The notes beneath the pieces are model-generated. The model searched no databases, had not been told where the DNA came from, and saw only the letters and a list, made by a program, of their open reading frames with translations. A DNA stretch of 64,000 nt from contig NZ_CP040297.1 in NCBI RefSeq assembly GCF_013393945.1, positions 3,054,804-3,118,803 on the forward strand, in the 5' to 3' direction. Of the stretch, positions 25,575-35,198 are shown in pieces. The stretch's first letter is position 1, and the number at the start of each line of letters is the position of its first letter. Source of the DNA: Nostoc sp. TCL26-01 (GTDB lineage: Bacteria; Cyanobacteriota; Cyanobacteriia; Cyanobacteriales; Nostocaceae). The translations under genes and the position numbers were made by a program.

Positions 25575-26966
25575 ATGGAATTGCTACATCAACCAGGAGA
25601 CATAATTCAACAACGCTACCGCATCTTAGAAATTTTGGGACAAGGTGGGGTAGGTATTACGTATGCAGCCGAAGATTTAGAGAGTGGCGATTCCGTAGCG
25701 CTGAAAGCTTTGTCATTCCGGCGGATGAGTGAGTGGAAAAAAATAGAATTGTTTGAAAGAGAAGCAAAAATTCTCTCCCAACTCCATCATCCAGCAATTC
25801 CTCGCTATCTCGATTATTTTCAAGTAGACACAGGCTCTGACAGATTCTTTTATATTGCTCAACAACTTGCGCCAGGTAAATCTCTAGCGACATTAATAGA
25901 AAATGGTTGGCAACCCCCAGAAAAACAAGTTCGACACATCGCCACACAAGTTTTAGAAATTCTGATTTACTTACAATCCCTCAAACCCCCAGTTATTCAC
26001 CGCGATATTAAGCCCCAGAATATTATCCTCAACTTTTCCCCAACAGCAAAAGATCGGGGAGATATATTTTTAGTAGATTTTGGCGCAGTACAAGATACCT
26101 ATCACAATACAGTCACAGGTGGCAGCACAGTAGTAGGAACCTACGGCTATATGGCTCCCGAACAGTTTCGTGGACAAGCTGTGTTAGCAACAGATTTATA
26201 TGGCTTGGGAACTACACTACTTTTCTTGCTGACGGGAAAATCCCCAGCAGATTTACCACAGCGCCATCTCAAAATAGATTTCCGTCCCCATGTTCGCATT
26301 TCCCCAGATTTTGCTCACTGGTTGGACGTTATGCTGGAGCCAGTTAGTGATGACAGATTTCCCTCAGCTAATTTAGCCTTAGCTGTACTGCGAGGTGAAA
26401 AACAGATTCAAGATGTTATATCCCATTTTTCTTTAACAAGACCCCAGCGACCAAAAAACAGTTCTATTATCTTTCATAAAACCGAAGCAGAATTAACTAT
26501 AGAAATTCCTCCCAAGCAATTACGTAACTATGCTAGTTGGTTTATTCCCATTATTCTCTTGTTAGGAAATGGATTATTTTTACTCACTTTCTGGATATTA
26601 TTTTTTGAATACTTATCTGTTCTTAATTTATTTGGATTTATTTTTATGTCCTTTTTTTTCTACACCTATTTATTCGTAATTTTGCCAATGATTGCCGATT
26701 TTGTCCTCAGTCCTATTGCAAAAACTAGAATTAAAATTAACCAAAATGGATTTTGGTTAAAGCGTTGGTTGTTAGGTTGGTCTTTTCAAAATTGTCATGA
26801 ATATGTATTAGATATTCAGCGTGTTGTTGCCAAGCCTATGCAGCCAATTACGGTTTCGGTATTTAATAAAACACTCAGAAAATATCGCTTTGCTTCATTA
26901 TTAAGCACATCTGAAAAAAAATGGATAGCTTGGGAAATTATGGCATTTTTAGATAAATTGTCCTAA
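25575..26966 (+). CDS. Ser/Thr protein kinase, membrane-anchored
   Basis: 463 residues, kinase domain about 10-270 closely related to the preceding gene (same MELLHQPxDI start and shared APEQFRGQAV stretch), so the pair arose by tandem duplication. GQGGVGITYAAED, VIHRDIKPQNIIL and LVDFGAVQ are intact. The tail differs: two long membrane segments (about 318-375, FIPIILLLGNGLFLLTFWI) and a short cytosolic end. Probably co-transcribed with the ankyrin kinase. Confidence 0.93.
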   Translation: MELLHQPGDIIQQRYRILEILGQGGVGITYAAEDLESGDSVALKALSFRRMSEWKKIELFEREAKILSQLHHPAIPRYLDYFQVDTGSDRFFYIAQQLAPGKSLATLIENGWQPPEKQVRHIATQVLEILIYLQSLKPPVIHRDIKPQNIILNFSPTAKDRGDIFLVDFGAVQDTYHNTVTGGSTVVGTYGYMAPEQFRGQAVLATDLYGLGTTLLFLLTGKSPADLPQRHLKIDFRPHVRISPDFAHWLDVMLEPVSDDRFPSANLALAVLRGEKQIQDVISHFSLTRPQRPKNSSIIFHKTEAELTIEIPPKQLRNYASWFIPIILLLGNGLFLLTFWILFFEYLSVLNLFGFIFMSFFFYTYLFVILPMIADFVLSPIAKTRIKINQNGFWLKRWLLGWSFQNCHEYVLDIQRVVAKPMQPITVSVFNKTLRKYRFASLLSTSEKKWIAWEIMAFLDKLS

Positions 26967-27073
26967 ATTAAAGACCTTAATGGGTGACAACAGGGCTAAA
27001 TAGCTTGTTTCGCCGCCCCACCGAGGAGAGAATGACCGATAATCCATGCAGCGCAAGCTCCTGGCTTTAGCAA

Positions 27074-27165
27074 TAGACATCTCCAGAAATTAATTCTGCG
27101 TTGCCTGAAATCCTTGTAGAGACGTTGCAGTGCAACGTCTCTACATTCATTTTCGGAGATGTCTA
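27074..27165. repeat. 92-bp MITE-like repeat with 11-bp inverted ends
   Basis: Perfect ends TAGACATCTCC (27074-27084) and GGAGATGTCTA (27155-27165). The core is a large palindrome built from GTAGAGACGTTGCA and its complement (about 27116-27144). The core also occurs in the repeat cluster near 41490. Confidence 0.8.
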
Positions 27166-27223
27166 ATGGGGAGACAGTCCATCTCACAAACCGGGTCTTG
27201 GCAACTTTTGCTAATGATGACCA

Positions 27224-27447
27224 TCATTTAATGGGGTGGTACAATCCATCATCGCGCTTTTGCCACGCCACAGAACCTGGATCTCTCGACCTACACCACC
27301 TTTCAAAATCCTTGGGAGTCTGGGTACTCTGCTCTCGCTCTAAAGTTGCCAAATCGACACCCAATCTTTTAGCTAAATTTTCTCCCTGATATGCTTGCAG
27401 TTCTAGCTGAGGTGGGTGATAGTTAAAAGACTGTCGCCTCGAACCGG
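27224..27447 (-). pseudogene. C-terminal fragment of an unrecognised cyanobacterial protein
   Basis: The minus-strand frame reads YHPPQLELQAYQGENLAKRL, GVDLATLEREQ, then KDFERWCRSRDPGSVAWQKR, ending at 27224. The text is protein-like and recalls a C-terminal segment found on several cyanobacterial proteins (LAKRLGV...SRDPxxxAW), but I cannot name it. Upstream codons come from the AATTTTGAATTGG repeat, so the original 5' end is gone. Confidence 0.45.
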
Positions 27448-27554
27448 TGGAAGAGCGTCGCGTCATTTTGAATTTTGAATTGGTATTACTTGATCTGGGG
27501 TTGAGAGAAAATCCCAGCCCCATATCCTCTCACTCCCCACTTCCCATTCCTTGA

Positions 27555-30500
27555 TTATTCACCGAAACAAAGTTGGTATTCTTCTGTGGTAATATTAGGG
27601 TTGGTTGTGAGATAATTGTGTAAGCGATCGCAACCTTGCTGCAACAATTCATCTAAATTCAAGGTTTGTAGTTCTATTCCTGTCAGATTCCACAGTTTAA
27701 CTGTCCCATCTTGTCCACCAGACACCAGGGTTTTTCCATTAGGACTAAAAACGGCGGTTTTGACAGCACCGCGATGTCCTTGCAAGGTTTGCAACAAGTT
27801 ACCGTTGGCAACATTCCATAATTTAATTGTGCCGTCATCGCTAGCTGAAACAATGGTTTGACCATCGGGAGAAAAACTGACGTTGTTAACTAAATCATTA
27901 TGTCCTGGGAGGGTGTAGAGTAATTCACCGTCTAAATTCCAAAGTTTGATGGTTTCATCTTGACTGGCTGAAGCTAGGGTTTTGCCATCAGGGGAGAAAT
28001 TTACACTCCAAACACTTGCACTGTGTCCTTGCAGCGTCTTGATGAGTTTCCCATCCAAGTTCCAAAGTTTGATGGTTTTGTCAGCACTGGCAGAGACGAT
28101 AGTTTTACTATCTGGACTAAATTTTACATCAGTTACCCAACCATTATGTCCTGTCAGGGTGTTGAGTAGCCGACCATCTAAAGCCCAGATTTTGATGGTT
28201 TTGTCAGCACTCCCAGAGACTAAAATCTTACCATCGGGACTGAAGCTCATACTCATGACCCAATTATTATGTCCTGGTAGGGTACGGAGTAACAAACCGT
28301 CACGGTTGCGAATTTGGATAGTTTGGTTAGCACTAGCCAAGGCGACGGTTTGGCGATCGCTAGAGAAGCTGATACTGGTAACATCAGGAATGGGAGATGT
28401 GAAACTTTTCAGTAATTTCCCATCTAAACCCCAGATTTTCATTGTATTATCAGCGCCCAGAGAGGCAATATTTTGACCATTAGCGATGAAACTCACATAA
28501 TTAACACTATCCTTATGCCCATAAAAAGTTTTTGGTAGTGTCCTATTCACGTTCCACAATCTGACGGTATTATCATCACTACCGGAAGCTAAAATTTTGC
28601 CATCAGGACTAAAACTCAAACTGTTGACTTCATGAGTATGTCCAAAAAAAGTTCCTAGCACATTGCCATCACGCGACCATAACATAATACTTTTATCAGC
28701 GCTGGCGGTAGCAATTAACTGACCATCGGGTGAAAAAATGACTTTCCATACGCCTCCGTTATGTCCCTCTAAGGTTCGCAGTAAAGTTCCGTTACGACTC
28801 CAAAGTTTCACGGTATGATCAGCGCTAGTAGAAGCAATTGTTTGTCCATCACGACTAAAACTCACACCCCTGACTTCTTGAGTATGCGCAGGGATAGTTG
28901 TGAGTAAGCGACCGTCTAAACTCCAGAGTTTAATTGTCCCGTCATCACTGGCGGAGGCAACTGTATCACCCTCTGGGGAAAAGCTGACACTATTTACACC
29001 TTGGCTATGTCCGTTCAAAGTTAAGAGTAACTTGCCTTCACGAGTCCAAAGCTGCACAGTACTATCACTACCCCCAGAGGCAATAATTTTACCATTGGGG
29101 GAAAAATTGACACTATTCACACCTTGGCTATGTCCATTGAGAGTGGTGATAAATTTACCGTTGCGTTGCCAAAGTTTGATGGTGTTGTCTGCACTCCCAG
29201 AGGCGATAATTTCTCCATCAGGGGAGAAACTGACACTGTTGACTGCATCACTATGACCTGTAAGAGTGGTGATAAATTTACCGTTGCGTTGCCAAAGTTT
29301 GATCGTGTTGTCTGCACTCCCAGAGGCGATAATCTCACCATCGGGAGAAAAACTTACACTTGTCACCCAAGAGTTGTGTAACAATCGGTTGCGTTCTTGG
29401 GTGCTATAAACAGCTTGTTGCAGAATATTTGCCGTCTTCATGCGGGTATTGACGGGAATTGCGGGACTAATTTTTTGTAATTCCCTTCCAGCTTGAACAC
29501 TAGTTAAAAGTGCTTCTAATTGTTGGTGAGAGAGGAGAAAGTTTTCTGAGAGAGAATTTAGGGCTTGAATTTCTTGGAATTGGGCTTTTTGCGTTTGTTG
29601 GTACGCCAGAACAGCTAGACCAAAAGCAGTTAACCCCAAAGTACTAATAATAGCTATTGCCCGTTGTGCTTGTTTGAGGCGATTTTGTTCCTTTTGCTGC
29701 TGTCGTCGTCTTTCGTTGAGACAAGCTTCGAGGAAATTTTGCACATCACCAGACAACTCATCGGTGTAGTTGATATAAATTTCTTCCGCTTCTGCTAAAC
29801 GTACACCTGACAATAAAAAGTCAGCTTGTTGGTCATTTTGTTGCCATAATGCTGCGGCTTGTTCAATTTGACGACGCGATCGCAGTCTACTACGATTCTC
29901 TTCCAACCACCAGCGCAATGTTGACCAGTAGCGGATGATGATTTCGTGGGCTACTTCTATTGTGACTGGGGGAGTGAGGAGTGGGGAGATAGGGAGATGG
30001 GGAGAGGGGGGGATGGAGTAATTTTCTCCTTCTCCCCTTATCCCATTTTGAATTTTGAATTTTGTTAGCGCAGCGTTAGCGAGTCCGCGAGCGTCATTTT
30101 GAATTGATTTGTCCCCTTGTCCTCTTATTTCCCACTCCCCATTTACTACTACCAACTTCGCGTTAGTCAATACGTCCAATGTTCTTTCTACTAAAGCAAC
30201 GGGATATTTTTTGACAATTAATTCAGACTTTAACACTCGTCGTCTTGTGTCTTCTGTGCCTTCACCTAATTGTGTCAGGGATAAGAAAATCCAGCGAGTA
30301 CATTCTTGGGCTTCGCTGTCTAAACTATCATAGACAGCTTGGGCTTTTCCTTCTAATGCACCTTTAATTCCCCCTAAATATTGCTGGTACGCTTGTAAAG
30401 TAATCACACCATTGTCTCGATATTCCCATAACTGTTCGAGAACAAATTCTAGTAACGGTAAATCGCCGGGGGAGTGGTGTAACTCTTGTAATAATACTTC

Positions 30501-32771
30501 TACTAATTCTGATTCTACTGTTAACCCGACTTGTTCGGCGGGATTGAGAATAATCCGTCTATATTCTTCTAAGGTTAAACAAGGTGGTAGCAACACACTC
30601 GACTGTTGCAACAGCTTGGCTAAATTAGGGATTTCTAAACAAGCAGCGATGAAATCTGCCCTTAAAGTAATAATTAATTTAAACTTGTCTGCGGCTAACT
30701 CCAATACCCCGAAAATAATGTCTAAAAACTTTTGTCTATCTTCACTAGGGGTAAGGGTGAATAATTCTTCAAACTGGTCTACTACCAAAACTACCATTGG
30801 TTCTGGTCGTTGCTGTACCCAATGAGTAAATCCTTGTACCCCTTGATACAACATCCCTTCTAGTTGCAGCTGTTGGTAAGCTTGTTCTCTAGCAGTACCA
30901 CCATCTACCATGCACATAAATAAGGCTGCCAAGGGGTTGACACCAGGACGCAAGCTATTTATCCACCAGTCTTCACTCCCGATTAATTGCTGACCACGTC
31001 GCAGTTGTGCAATGACACCAGCTTGCACTACGGAAGATTTACCACTGCCAGAAGCCCCCACCAAAGCAATAAATGACTTATTTGTCAAGTCTGTTATGAG
31101 TTGCTGAGTGAGATTTTCTCTCCCATAAAAATACTGGACATCATCTTCCCCAAAGGCTTGTAAACCCCGATAAGGACAAATACCCAAATCTAAGGTGGAT
31201 TTTGGTTGATTACCTGTACTCGCAGGAATAATTTCAATTACGCCTTGTGTACCCGATAGCCAGATATGTAGGGGAAATGTACAAGATAGTTGCAGTTGAG
31301 TAATCCATGTTGCGGCTGATAAGCTAGGTTCTGCTTGGGCTGCTTGTAGGCTGGAGTGTAAAACCTGGGTGAATTGTGCGAGATTTTCTGGTGGTGAAGT
31401 TGCCGCGATGATACATTGTCCTTGTTCAAACCCCAGTTGTAAATCTTCTACCCAATCTTGTAAGGATATATGACTTTGTTTGTGAATCGGACAATCGAGG
31501 ATGATAATTTGTTGGGTGTATGGCGATCGCCTCAGTTGCTGTCTTAACCAAGAACGACTCAGTCGGATATTGTCTCCCACTACTAACACGGGTTCACCGA
31601 CTTCGGTTTCTGCTAGTCGTCCACGCAAATATAAAAGTACTGTGGCAAAAGTCTGGTGTTGATGATTTGTCTCTAGTTCTGTACTTTGTAGACAGGCTGA
31701 AATTATAGTATGTAAATCTTGGTTATTGTTAGCTCTCGGCCAATACTCAATCTCAAATCTACCCACAGTCCCTAAAAGTTTACTCAAAGCTAGGGTAGTT
31801 TGATTCGTCGCCAGTCCTTCGATAATTAAAGCTTGTCGAGAATCAACAGACGCAACCAACGCAGGTTTGATTCCCAAAATCACTTCTCCCACACCTTCGA
31901 CAATCCGCTTGGGTGTTTGCATGGGATATTCTGAATAAACCTTAGTTTCTCCCCGACTGCGATTTTGTTGATTGATTAGCCGTAATTGCTGGTTAGTTTG
32001 TTCAATATACTGTCGTGTCTGGTGATAAACATAGCGGTAAAGTCCGTCAGCATCAATCAAACCTTGAATATCGGCTGCTTCCCCTCGCAACCCCCGCATC
32101 AAATAATATGTAAATACTCCATGTCCTAATTCGGGAAATTCCCAAGACTGTTGATGGCTATCACAGGAAAGTAAAGCGTAAAATCCTTTACTTTGTTTTG
32201 CTCGTTGGTGCAATAATTCCACCATTTGCGGTGTAGGATTGGGCAGAGATGATCGTGTCAGGTGACTTCTTGCACCTGTAAATGTGAGGCTACCACTATG
32301 ACACGCATCCAACCAAACTAACTGTGTCTCAGCTTGACTGTTTCCCAGACATTGTAAAAGTTCTTGTAATCCTAAACCTGTGTTGAGTAAGTCATCTGTT
32401 TGCGTATCTGCTAGACACAAAATTGCTTGCTGGGAATTTGCTTCCAGCATTCCATGACCAGAAAAATAAAATAATATTGTATCCTCTGGTTGAGCTGCTT
32501 TCACAACTTGATGTAAACTGTCTCGGATGATGGCAAGTGTGGGCAATTGGGAAACAAAATCATGATGAACCCACGCGGCTTTTTCTGGGAACCTTTGAGT
32601 TGCATCGTTCAAAGCGGCGGCTAAACCTTGACAATCAACCGCCGAGTATCGCAATGCAGGTAATCTTTCATCTTGGTATTGATTAACTCCTACTAGCAAT
32701 AGCCAAAGTTTTGCTTCCCCTGTCGCTAGGGTAGAAGTTGAGTGACTAGTTGCAACACCGAATGGAGACAT
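27555..32771 (-). CDS. Caspase-like peptidase, STAND NTPase and WD40 giant protein
   Basis: 1738 residues from the ATG at 32771 (an upstream start at 32852 is possible but reads through repeat sequence). Domains in order: caspase-like p20 (His106 in YFSGHGM, Cys157 in DACHSG); linker; nSTAND NTPase starting GLQAFGEDDVQYFYGRE with P-loop GASGSGKSSVVQAG and VLVVDQFEELF; a hydrophobic segment (ALAVLAYQQT region); then about fourteen WD40 repeats (SGSADNTIKLW type). Such proteins probably detect a signal with the WD40 part, assemble through the NTPase and cut targets, and some act in defence or cell death. About 50 residues of repeat-derived sequence interrupt the end of the NTPase region. Confidence 0.93.
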   Translation of the reverse strand: MSPFGVATSHSTSTLATGEAKLWLLLVGVNQYQDERLPALRYSAVDCQGLAAALNDATQRFPEKAAWVHHDFVSQLPTLAIIRDSLHQVVKAAQPEDTILFYFSGHGMLEANSQQAILCLADTQTDDLLNTGLGLQELLQCLGNSQAETQLVWLDACHSGSLTFTGARSHLTRSSLPNPTPQMVELLHQRAKQSKGFYALLSCDSHQQSWEFPELGHGVFTYYLMRGLRGEAADIQGLIDADGLYRYVYHQTRQYIEQTNQQLRLINQQNRSRGETKVYSEYPMQTPKRIVEGVGEVILGIKPALVASVDSRQALIIEGLATNQTTLALSKLLGTVGRFEIEYWPRANNNQDLHTIISACLQSTELETNHQHQTFATVLLYLRGRLAETEVGEPVLVVGDNIRLSRSWLRQQLRRSPYTQQIIILDCPIHKQSHISLQDWVEDLQLGFEQGQCIIAATSPPENLAQFTQVLHSSLQAAQAEPSLSAATWITQLQLSCTFPLHIWLSGTQGVIEIIPASTGNQPKSTLDLGICPYRGLQAFGEDDVQYFYGRENLTQQLITDLTNKSFIALVGASGSGKSSVVQAGVIAQLRRGQQLIGSEDWWINSLRPGVNPLAALFMCMVDGGTAREQAYQQLQLEGMLYQGVQGFTHWVQQRPEPMVVLVVDQFEELFTLTPSEDRQKFLDIIFGVLELAADKFKLIITLRADFIAACLEIPNLAKLLQQSSVLLPPCLTLEEYRRIILNPAEQVGLTVESELVEVLLQELHHSPGDLPLLEFVLEQLWEYRDNGVITLQAYQQYLGGIKGALEGKAQAVYDSLDSEAQECTRWIFLSLTQLGEGTEDTRRRVLKSELIVKKYPVALVERTLDVLTNAKLVVVNGEWEIRGQGDKSIQNDARGLANAALTKFKIQNGIRGEGENYSIPPSPHLPISPLLTPPVTIEVAHEIIIRYWSTLRWWLEENRSRLRSRRQIEQAAALWQQNDQQADFLLSGVRLAEAEEIYINYTDELSGDVQNFLEACLNERRRQQQKEQNRLKQAQRAIAIISTLGLTAFGLAVLAYQQTQKAQFQEIQALNSLSENFLLSHQQLEALLTSVQAGRELQKISPAIPVNTRMKTANILQQAVYSTQERNRLLHNSWVTSVSFSPDGEIIASGSADNTIKLWQRNGKFITTLTGHSDAVNSVSFSPDGEIIASGSADNTIKLWQRNGKFITTLNGHSQGVNSVNFSPNGKIIASGGSDSTVQLWTREGKLLLTLNGHSQGVNSVSFSPEGDTVASASDDGTIKLWSLDGRLLTTIPAHTQEVRGVSFSRDGQTIASTSADHTVKLWSRNGTLLRTLEGHNGGVWKVIFSPDGQLIATASADKSIMLWSRDGNVLGTFFGHTHEVNSLSFSPDGKILASGSDDNTVRLWNVNRTLPKTFYGHKDSVNYVSFIANGQNIASLGADNTMKIWGLDGKLLKSFTSPIPDVTSISFSSDRQTVALASANQTIQIRNRDGLLLRTLPGHNNWVMSMSFSPDGKILVSGSADKTIKIWALDGRLLNTLTGHNGWVTDVKFSPDSKTIVSASADKTIKLWNLDGKLIKTLQGHSASVWSVNFSPDGKTLASASQDETIKLWNLDGELLYTLPGHNDLVNNVSFSPDGQTIVSASDDGTIKLWNVANGNLLQTLQGHRGAVKTAVFSPNGKTLVSGGQDGTVKLWNLTGIELQTLNLDELLQQGCDRLHNYLTTNPNITTEEYQLCFGE
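29965..30140. repeat. Repeat-derived insertion inside the caspase-STAND gene
   Basis: The coding sequence includes low-complexity GGGGAGTGAGGAG and AATTTTGAATTTTG blocks plus GCGCAGCGTTAGCGAG, all seen elsewhere as intergenic repeats. It keeps the frame and adds Pro/Ser-rich residues (IPPSPHLPISPLLTPP) just before the conserved VTIEVAHEIIIRYW. Confidence 0.7.
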
Positions 32772-33408
32772 TCTTCTACAGGCTAGGGAATAGTAACGCA
32801 AGGCGGAATTCGTAATTCGTAGTTCGTAATTCTCGCCAAATGCGAGAAGCAAGCTACGTAATTCTTAATACCCTACGGGTACTCCAAAGGAGAACTTGTC
32901 CGCGTAGCGTCTCCCTAAGTATTACTATTACTAACATTTACGCTTTCAAAATATCATAAACTATGGGGCTACAGCTATATTCTATAAGTTTTTCTCTATT
33001 TATATCTATTTATATCTATTTATATCTCCAACAATTAGCCAAACTGGCTACACTAACTAGTTGGTTTCTGTTAATGTATGAAGTGTCAAGTGATTGCAGG
33101 CTTTACTGTCATCATGAGACTAGACTTCTAAAAGCACCATCGGCAGACTAATGTACTTCAGTCTGCTGCTTATTTCTACAAAGATTGTTATCAAATTTGT
33201 GATAGCGATCGCTAAAAACTCTCGTAGCTTCAAGAGTAACATTTAAACTTGTAACCCTTTGTTGATTTCCTCTGTTTTTCCCTCGTTCATTTTCCTATGA
33301 ACGAGGTTTTTTATTAGTCATTAGTCATTGGTCATTAGTCATTAGTCATTAATTAGTTCCTTCCCTCTCATACTTCTTCTCTCTAACCTCTAACCTCTAA
33401 CCTCTAGC
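32772..33408. other. Gap with simple repeats and an unexplained terminator
   Basis: No protein gene believed. It includes repeat fragments (32800-32920), a tandem TTTATATCTA tract (about 32999-33028), the hairpin terminator at 33281, and ATTAGTC heptamers (33314-33353). Confidence 0.6.
33281..33312 (+). terminator. Rho-independent terminator with no upstream gene
   Basis: CCTCGTTCAT (33281-33290) and ATGAACGAGG (33297-33306) form a perfect 10-bp stem with a 6-base loop, followed by six T. No plus-strand protein gene precedes it in the 500 bp upstream, so it may end a small RNA. Confidence 0.75.
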
Positions 33409-33729
33409 CTATTTACCTGAATTTATGCCAATTACGCCAACAATAATTAACAGCATGGAAATAAATTTCACAAATGTCATCGATTCTTGAAACCAAATCA
33501 TCCCTATCCCAGCAATTAAAGTTGTACCTAAGCCTGACCAAACAGAATAAGCAATACTGATATCAATTTTTTGTAGTGATAGCGTCTGAAAAGTAAAACA
33601 AAGTCCATAAAATACAAATATTAAAATCGAAGGCATTAATTTATTAAAACCATCTGATAGTTTCATGCAGGTTGTCCCAGAAACTTCAAAAATGATTGCT
33701 ACAAGCAAGTAAATCAAACTTGTTGACAT
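33409..33729 (-). CDS. Small multidrug resistance (SMR/EmrE) transporter
   Basis: 106 residues, four membrane helices, with the proton- and drug-binding Glu at 15 (AIIFEVSGTTCMKLSDGF) and a WSGLGTTLIAGIGMIWFQES stretch, the SMR family pattern. It exchanges protons for cationic drugs or guanidinium-like compounds as a dimer. No partner SMR gene nearby, so probably homodimeric. The family name is sure; the substrate is not. Confidence 0.92.
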   Translation of the reverse strand: MSTSLIYLLVAIIFEVSGTTCMKLSDGFNKLMPSILIFVFYGLCFTFQTLSLQKIDISIAYSVWSGLGTTLIAGIGMIWFQESMTFVKFISMLLIIVGVIGINSGK

Positions 33730-33940
33730 ATGGGTGATGAATTTTTGACAAGCGAAGATGTGATATCAGCAGCAATATCAAACTGCTTCTGCCTGACAGC
33801 AATCTTAGAATTTTGCTATCCATATTTCTGCTATCTGGACAACAGTGTTTCGGCAATTTTTGTAGATAGGGAAAACAGTAGAGACGTAACATTGCCAAGT
33901 CTCTACATAATTTATGTGTATCATGCGTGAAATGGTATCA

Positions 33941-34116
33941 GAGGTTGTTTGAAAAGTCTAATATGTTGCTCTTATGGGCGATTAGAAATCGCGTCTACAC
34001 AGACAAAACCCACCTCCGTGGGTTGGAAATCCTTGATTTTGTATTAGTCTGCGGAGGCAGACTTTGCCTGTGTAGTAGCAAATTATATTCGCCCCATACT
34101 TTTCAAACATCTTCTC
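33941..34116. repeat. MITE-like repeat, TTTGAAAAGT-end family, 176 bp
   Basis: Ends GAGGTTGTTTGAAAAGT (33941-33957) and ACTTTTCAAACATCTTCTC (34098-34116) are imperfect inverted repeats. The inside has ACCCACCTCCGTGGGT and GCGGAGGCAGACT palindromes and differs from the other family members at 23294 and 41621, which share only the ends. Confidence 0.75.
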
Positions 34117-34331
34117 AGGTTGTGCAGTGCAAACCGATGGGAACGCCAAAGGCAAACACATAACTCAATACGGTTCAGTTAAGCAGAAAAGTAGGTTGGG
34201 TTGAGCGACAGCGAAACCCAACAAAGTCTTGATACTGATAACTGATAACTGGTTTAAATATCTGGTGTTGTTGGGTTTACCGAATATCAAAAATACTGGT
34301 TTACCGCACCTTAGCACACCTCATATTGTGG

Positions 34332-34368
34332 TTCGGTCATCATCATTTGCTAGGTGATAATAACCGAA
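34332..34368. promoter_or_regulatory. Inverted repeat upstream of hsp20 (candidate operator)
   Basis: TTCGGTCATCATCA (34332-34345) and TGATAATAACCGAA (34355-34368) are inverted with two mismatches around a 9-base spacer, about 86 bp before the hsp20 start. The position fits an operator. It is not a CIRCE element (no TTAGCACTC half-sites). Confidence 0.55.
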
Positions 34369-34454
34369 TTTACACCAGCTTGTTTTCTGAATATCATGAG
34401 AACAAATCAAACATTAAAACATTGAATTGATTACCAAATATAGGAGGTATGAAT

Positions 34455-34904
34455 ATGACAATGGCACGTTGGAATCCTTGGCAAGATTTAAATACTCTGC
34501 AACGTCAAATTAATCAGTTATTTGAGGAAGATATGCAACCTTCTACATTATTAGAAAGAGGCTTAACTAGAGTTCCGGCTGCTGAATTGCAAGAAACCGC
34601 AGAAGCAATTCACCTCAGACTGGAAATTCCTGGAGTTGATGCTAAAGACGTTGATTTACAAGTCACTGACAAAGCGGTATACATTAGTGGTGAACGTAAA
34701 TCTACTACTAAGACTGAAGAAAAAGGTGTCTTTAAGAGCGAATTTCATTACGGCAAGTTCCAACGAGTAATTCCTCTACCTACACGCATTCAAAATACTA
34801 ATGTTAAAGCAGAATATAAAGATGGTATTTTGAATTTGCTACTACCCAAAGCCGAAGATGAAAAACACAAGGTTGTCAAAATTAATCTAGAATCTGTCGG
34901 TTAA
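34455..34904 (+). CDS. hspA: Small heat shock protein Hsp20
   Basis: 149 residues, an alpha-crystallin domain chaperone that holds unfolding proteins. ARWNPWQDLNTLQRQINQLF is the usual class A N-terminus, and the C-terminal strand region includes VKAEYKDGILNLLLPK. I chose the second ATG (34455): the ribosome site AGGAGG at 34442-34447 is seven bases before it, but only one base before the first ATG. The long leader (over 80 bases from the inverted repeat) could also hold an RNA thermometer, as known for cyanobacterial hsp17; not resolved here. Confidence 0.93.
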   Translation: MTMARWNPWQDLNTLQRQINQLFEEDMQPSTLLERGLTRVPAAELQETAEAIHLRLEIPGVDAKDVDLQVTDKAVYISGERKSTTKTEEKGVFKSEFHYGKFQRVIPLPTRIQNTNVKAEYKDGILNLLLPKAEDEKHKVVKINLESVG

Positions 34905-34944
34905 TGTTATCAAGAATCCAGATTTGATTGCGGAAACTCAAGTA

Positions 34945-34965
34945 GGGTGAGCAATGCTCACCCTA
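34945..34965. repeat. Palindrome after hsp20
   Basis: AGGGTGAGC, then A, then the complementary GCTCACCCT form a near-perfect palindrome about 40 bp after the hsp20 stop. No T-run follows, so it is a weak terminator candidate or a dispersed repeat. Confidence 0.45.
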
Positions 34966-35198
34966 TAGGTTCAGAGGGGGTGGGGGAGGTGAGGTTTTTA
35001 AGATTTTGATGACCTACATTCCGCAGGCAGAGTTGTAAATGCTACATTTTAAAAACCGATCATAAACTGATACTTAATAACCGATTTTGGGTTTATCCTA
35101 TATTAGGTTTTATTATATAAAATAAACCTCAAATTTAACACTTGAGACTTACTCTCATATAGGGTAAGTAAATTGTCGCAAACAACAAACTAATTCAT

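Larger units (their letters stand above)
33730..34454. other. Gap with MITE-like repeats and hsp20 control region
   Basis: No gene. It holds a GTAGAGACG-type element (about 33865-33935), a MITE-like repeat (33941-34116), a GTTGGGTT/AACCCAAC hairpin (about 34194-34221), and the inverted repeat before hsp20 (34332-34368). Confidence 0.6.

Noticed and set aside
27616..29381. Plus-strand open frames opposite the WD40 repeats
   Set aside because: Antisense shadows created by the repeated WD40 codons on the minus strand.
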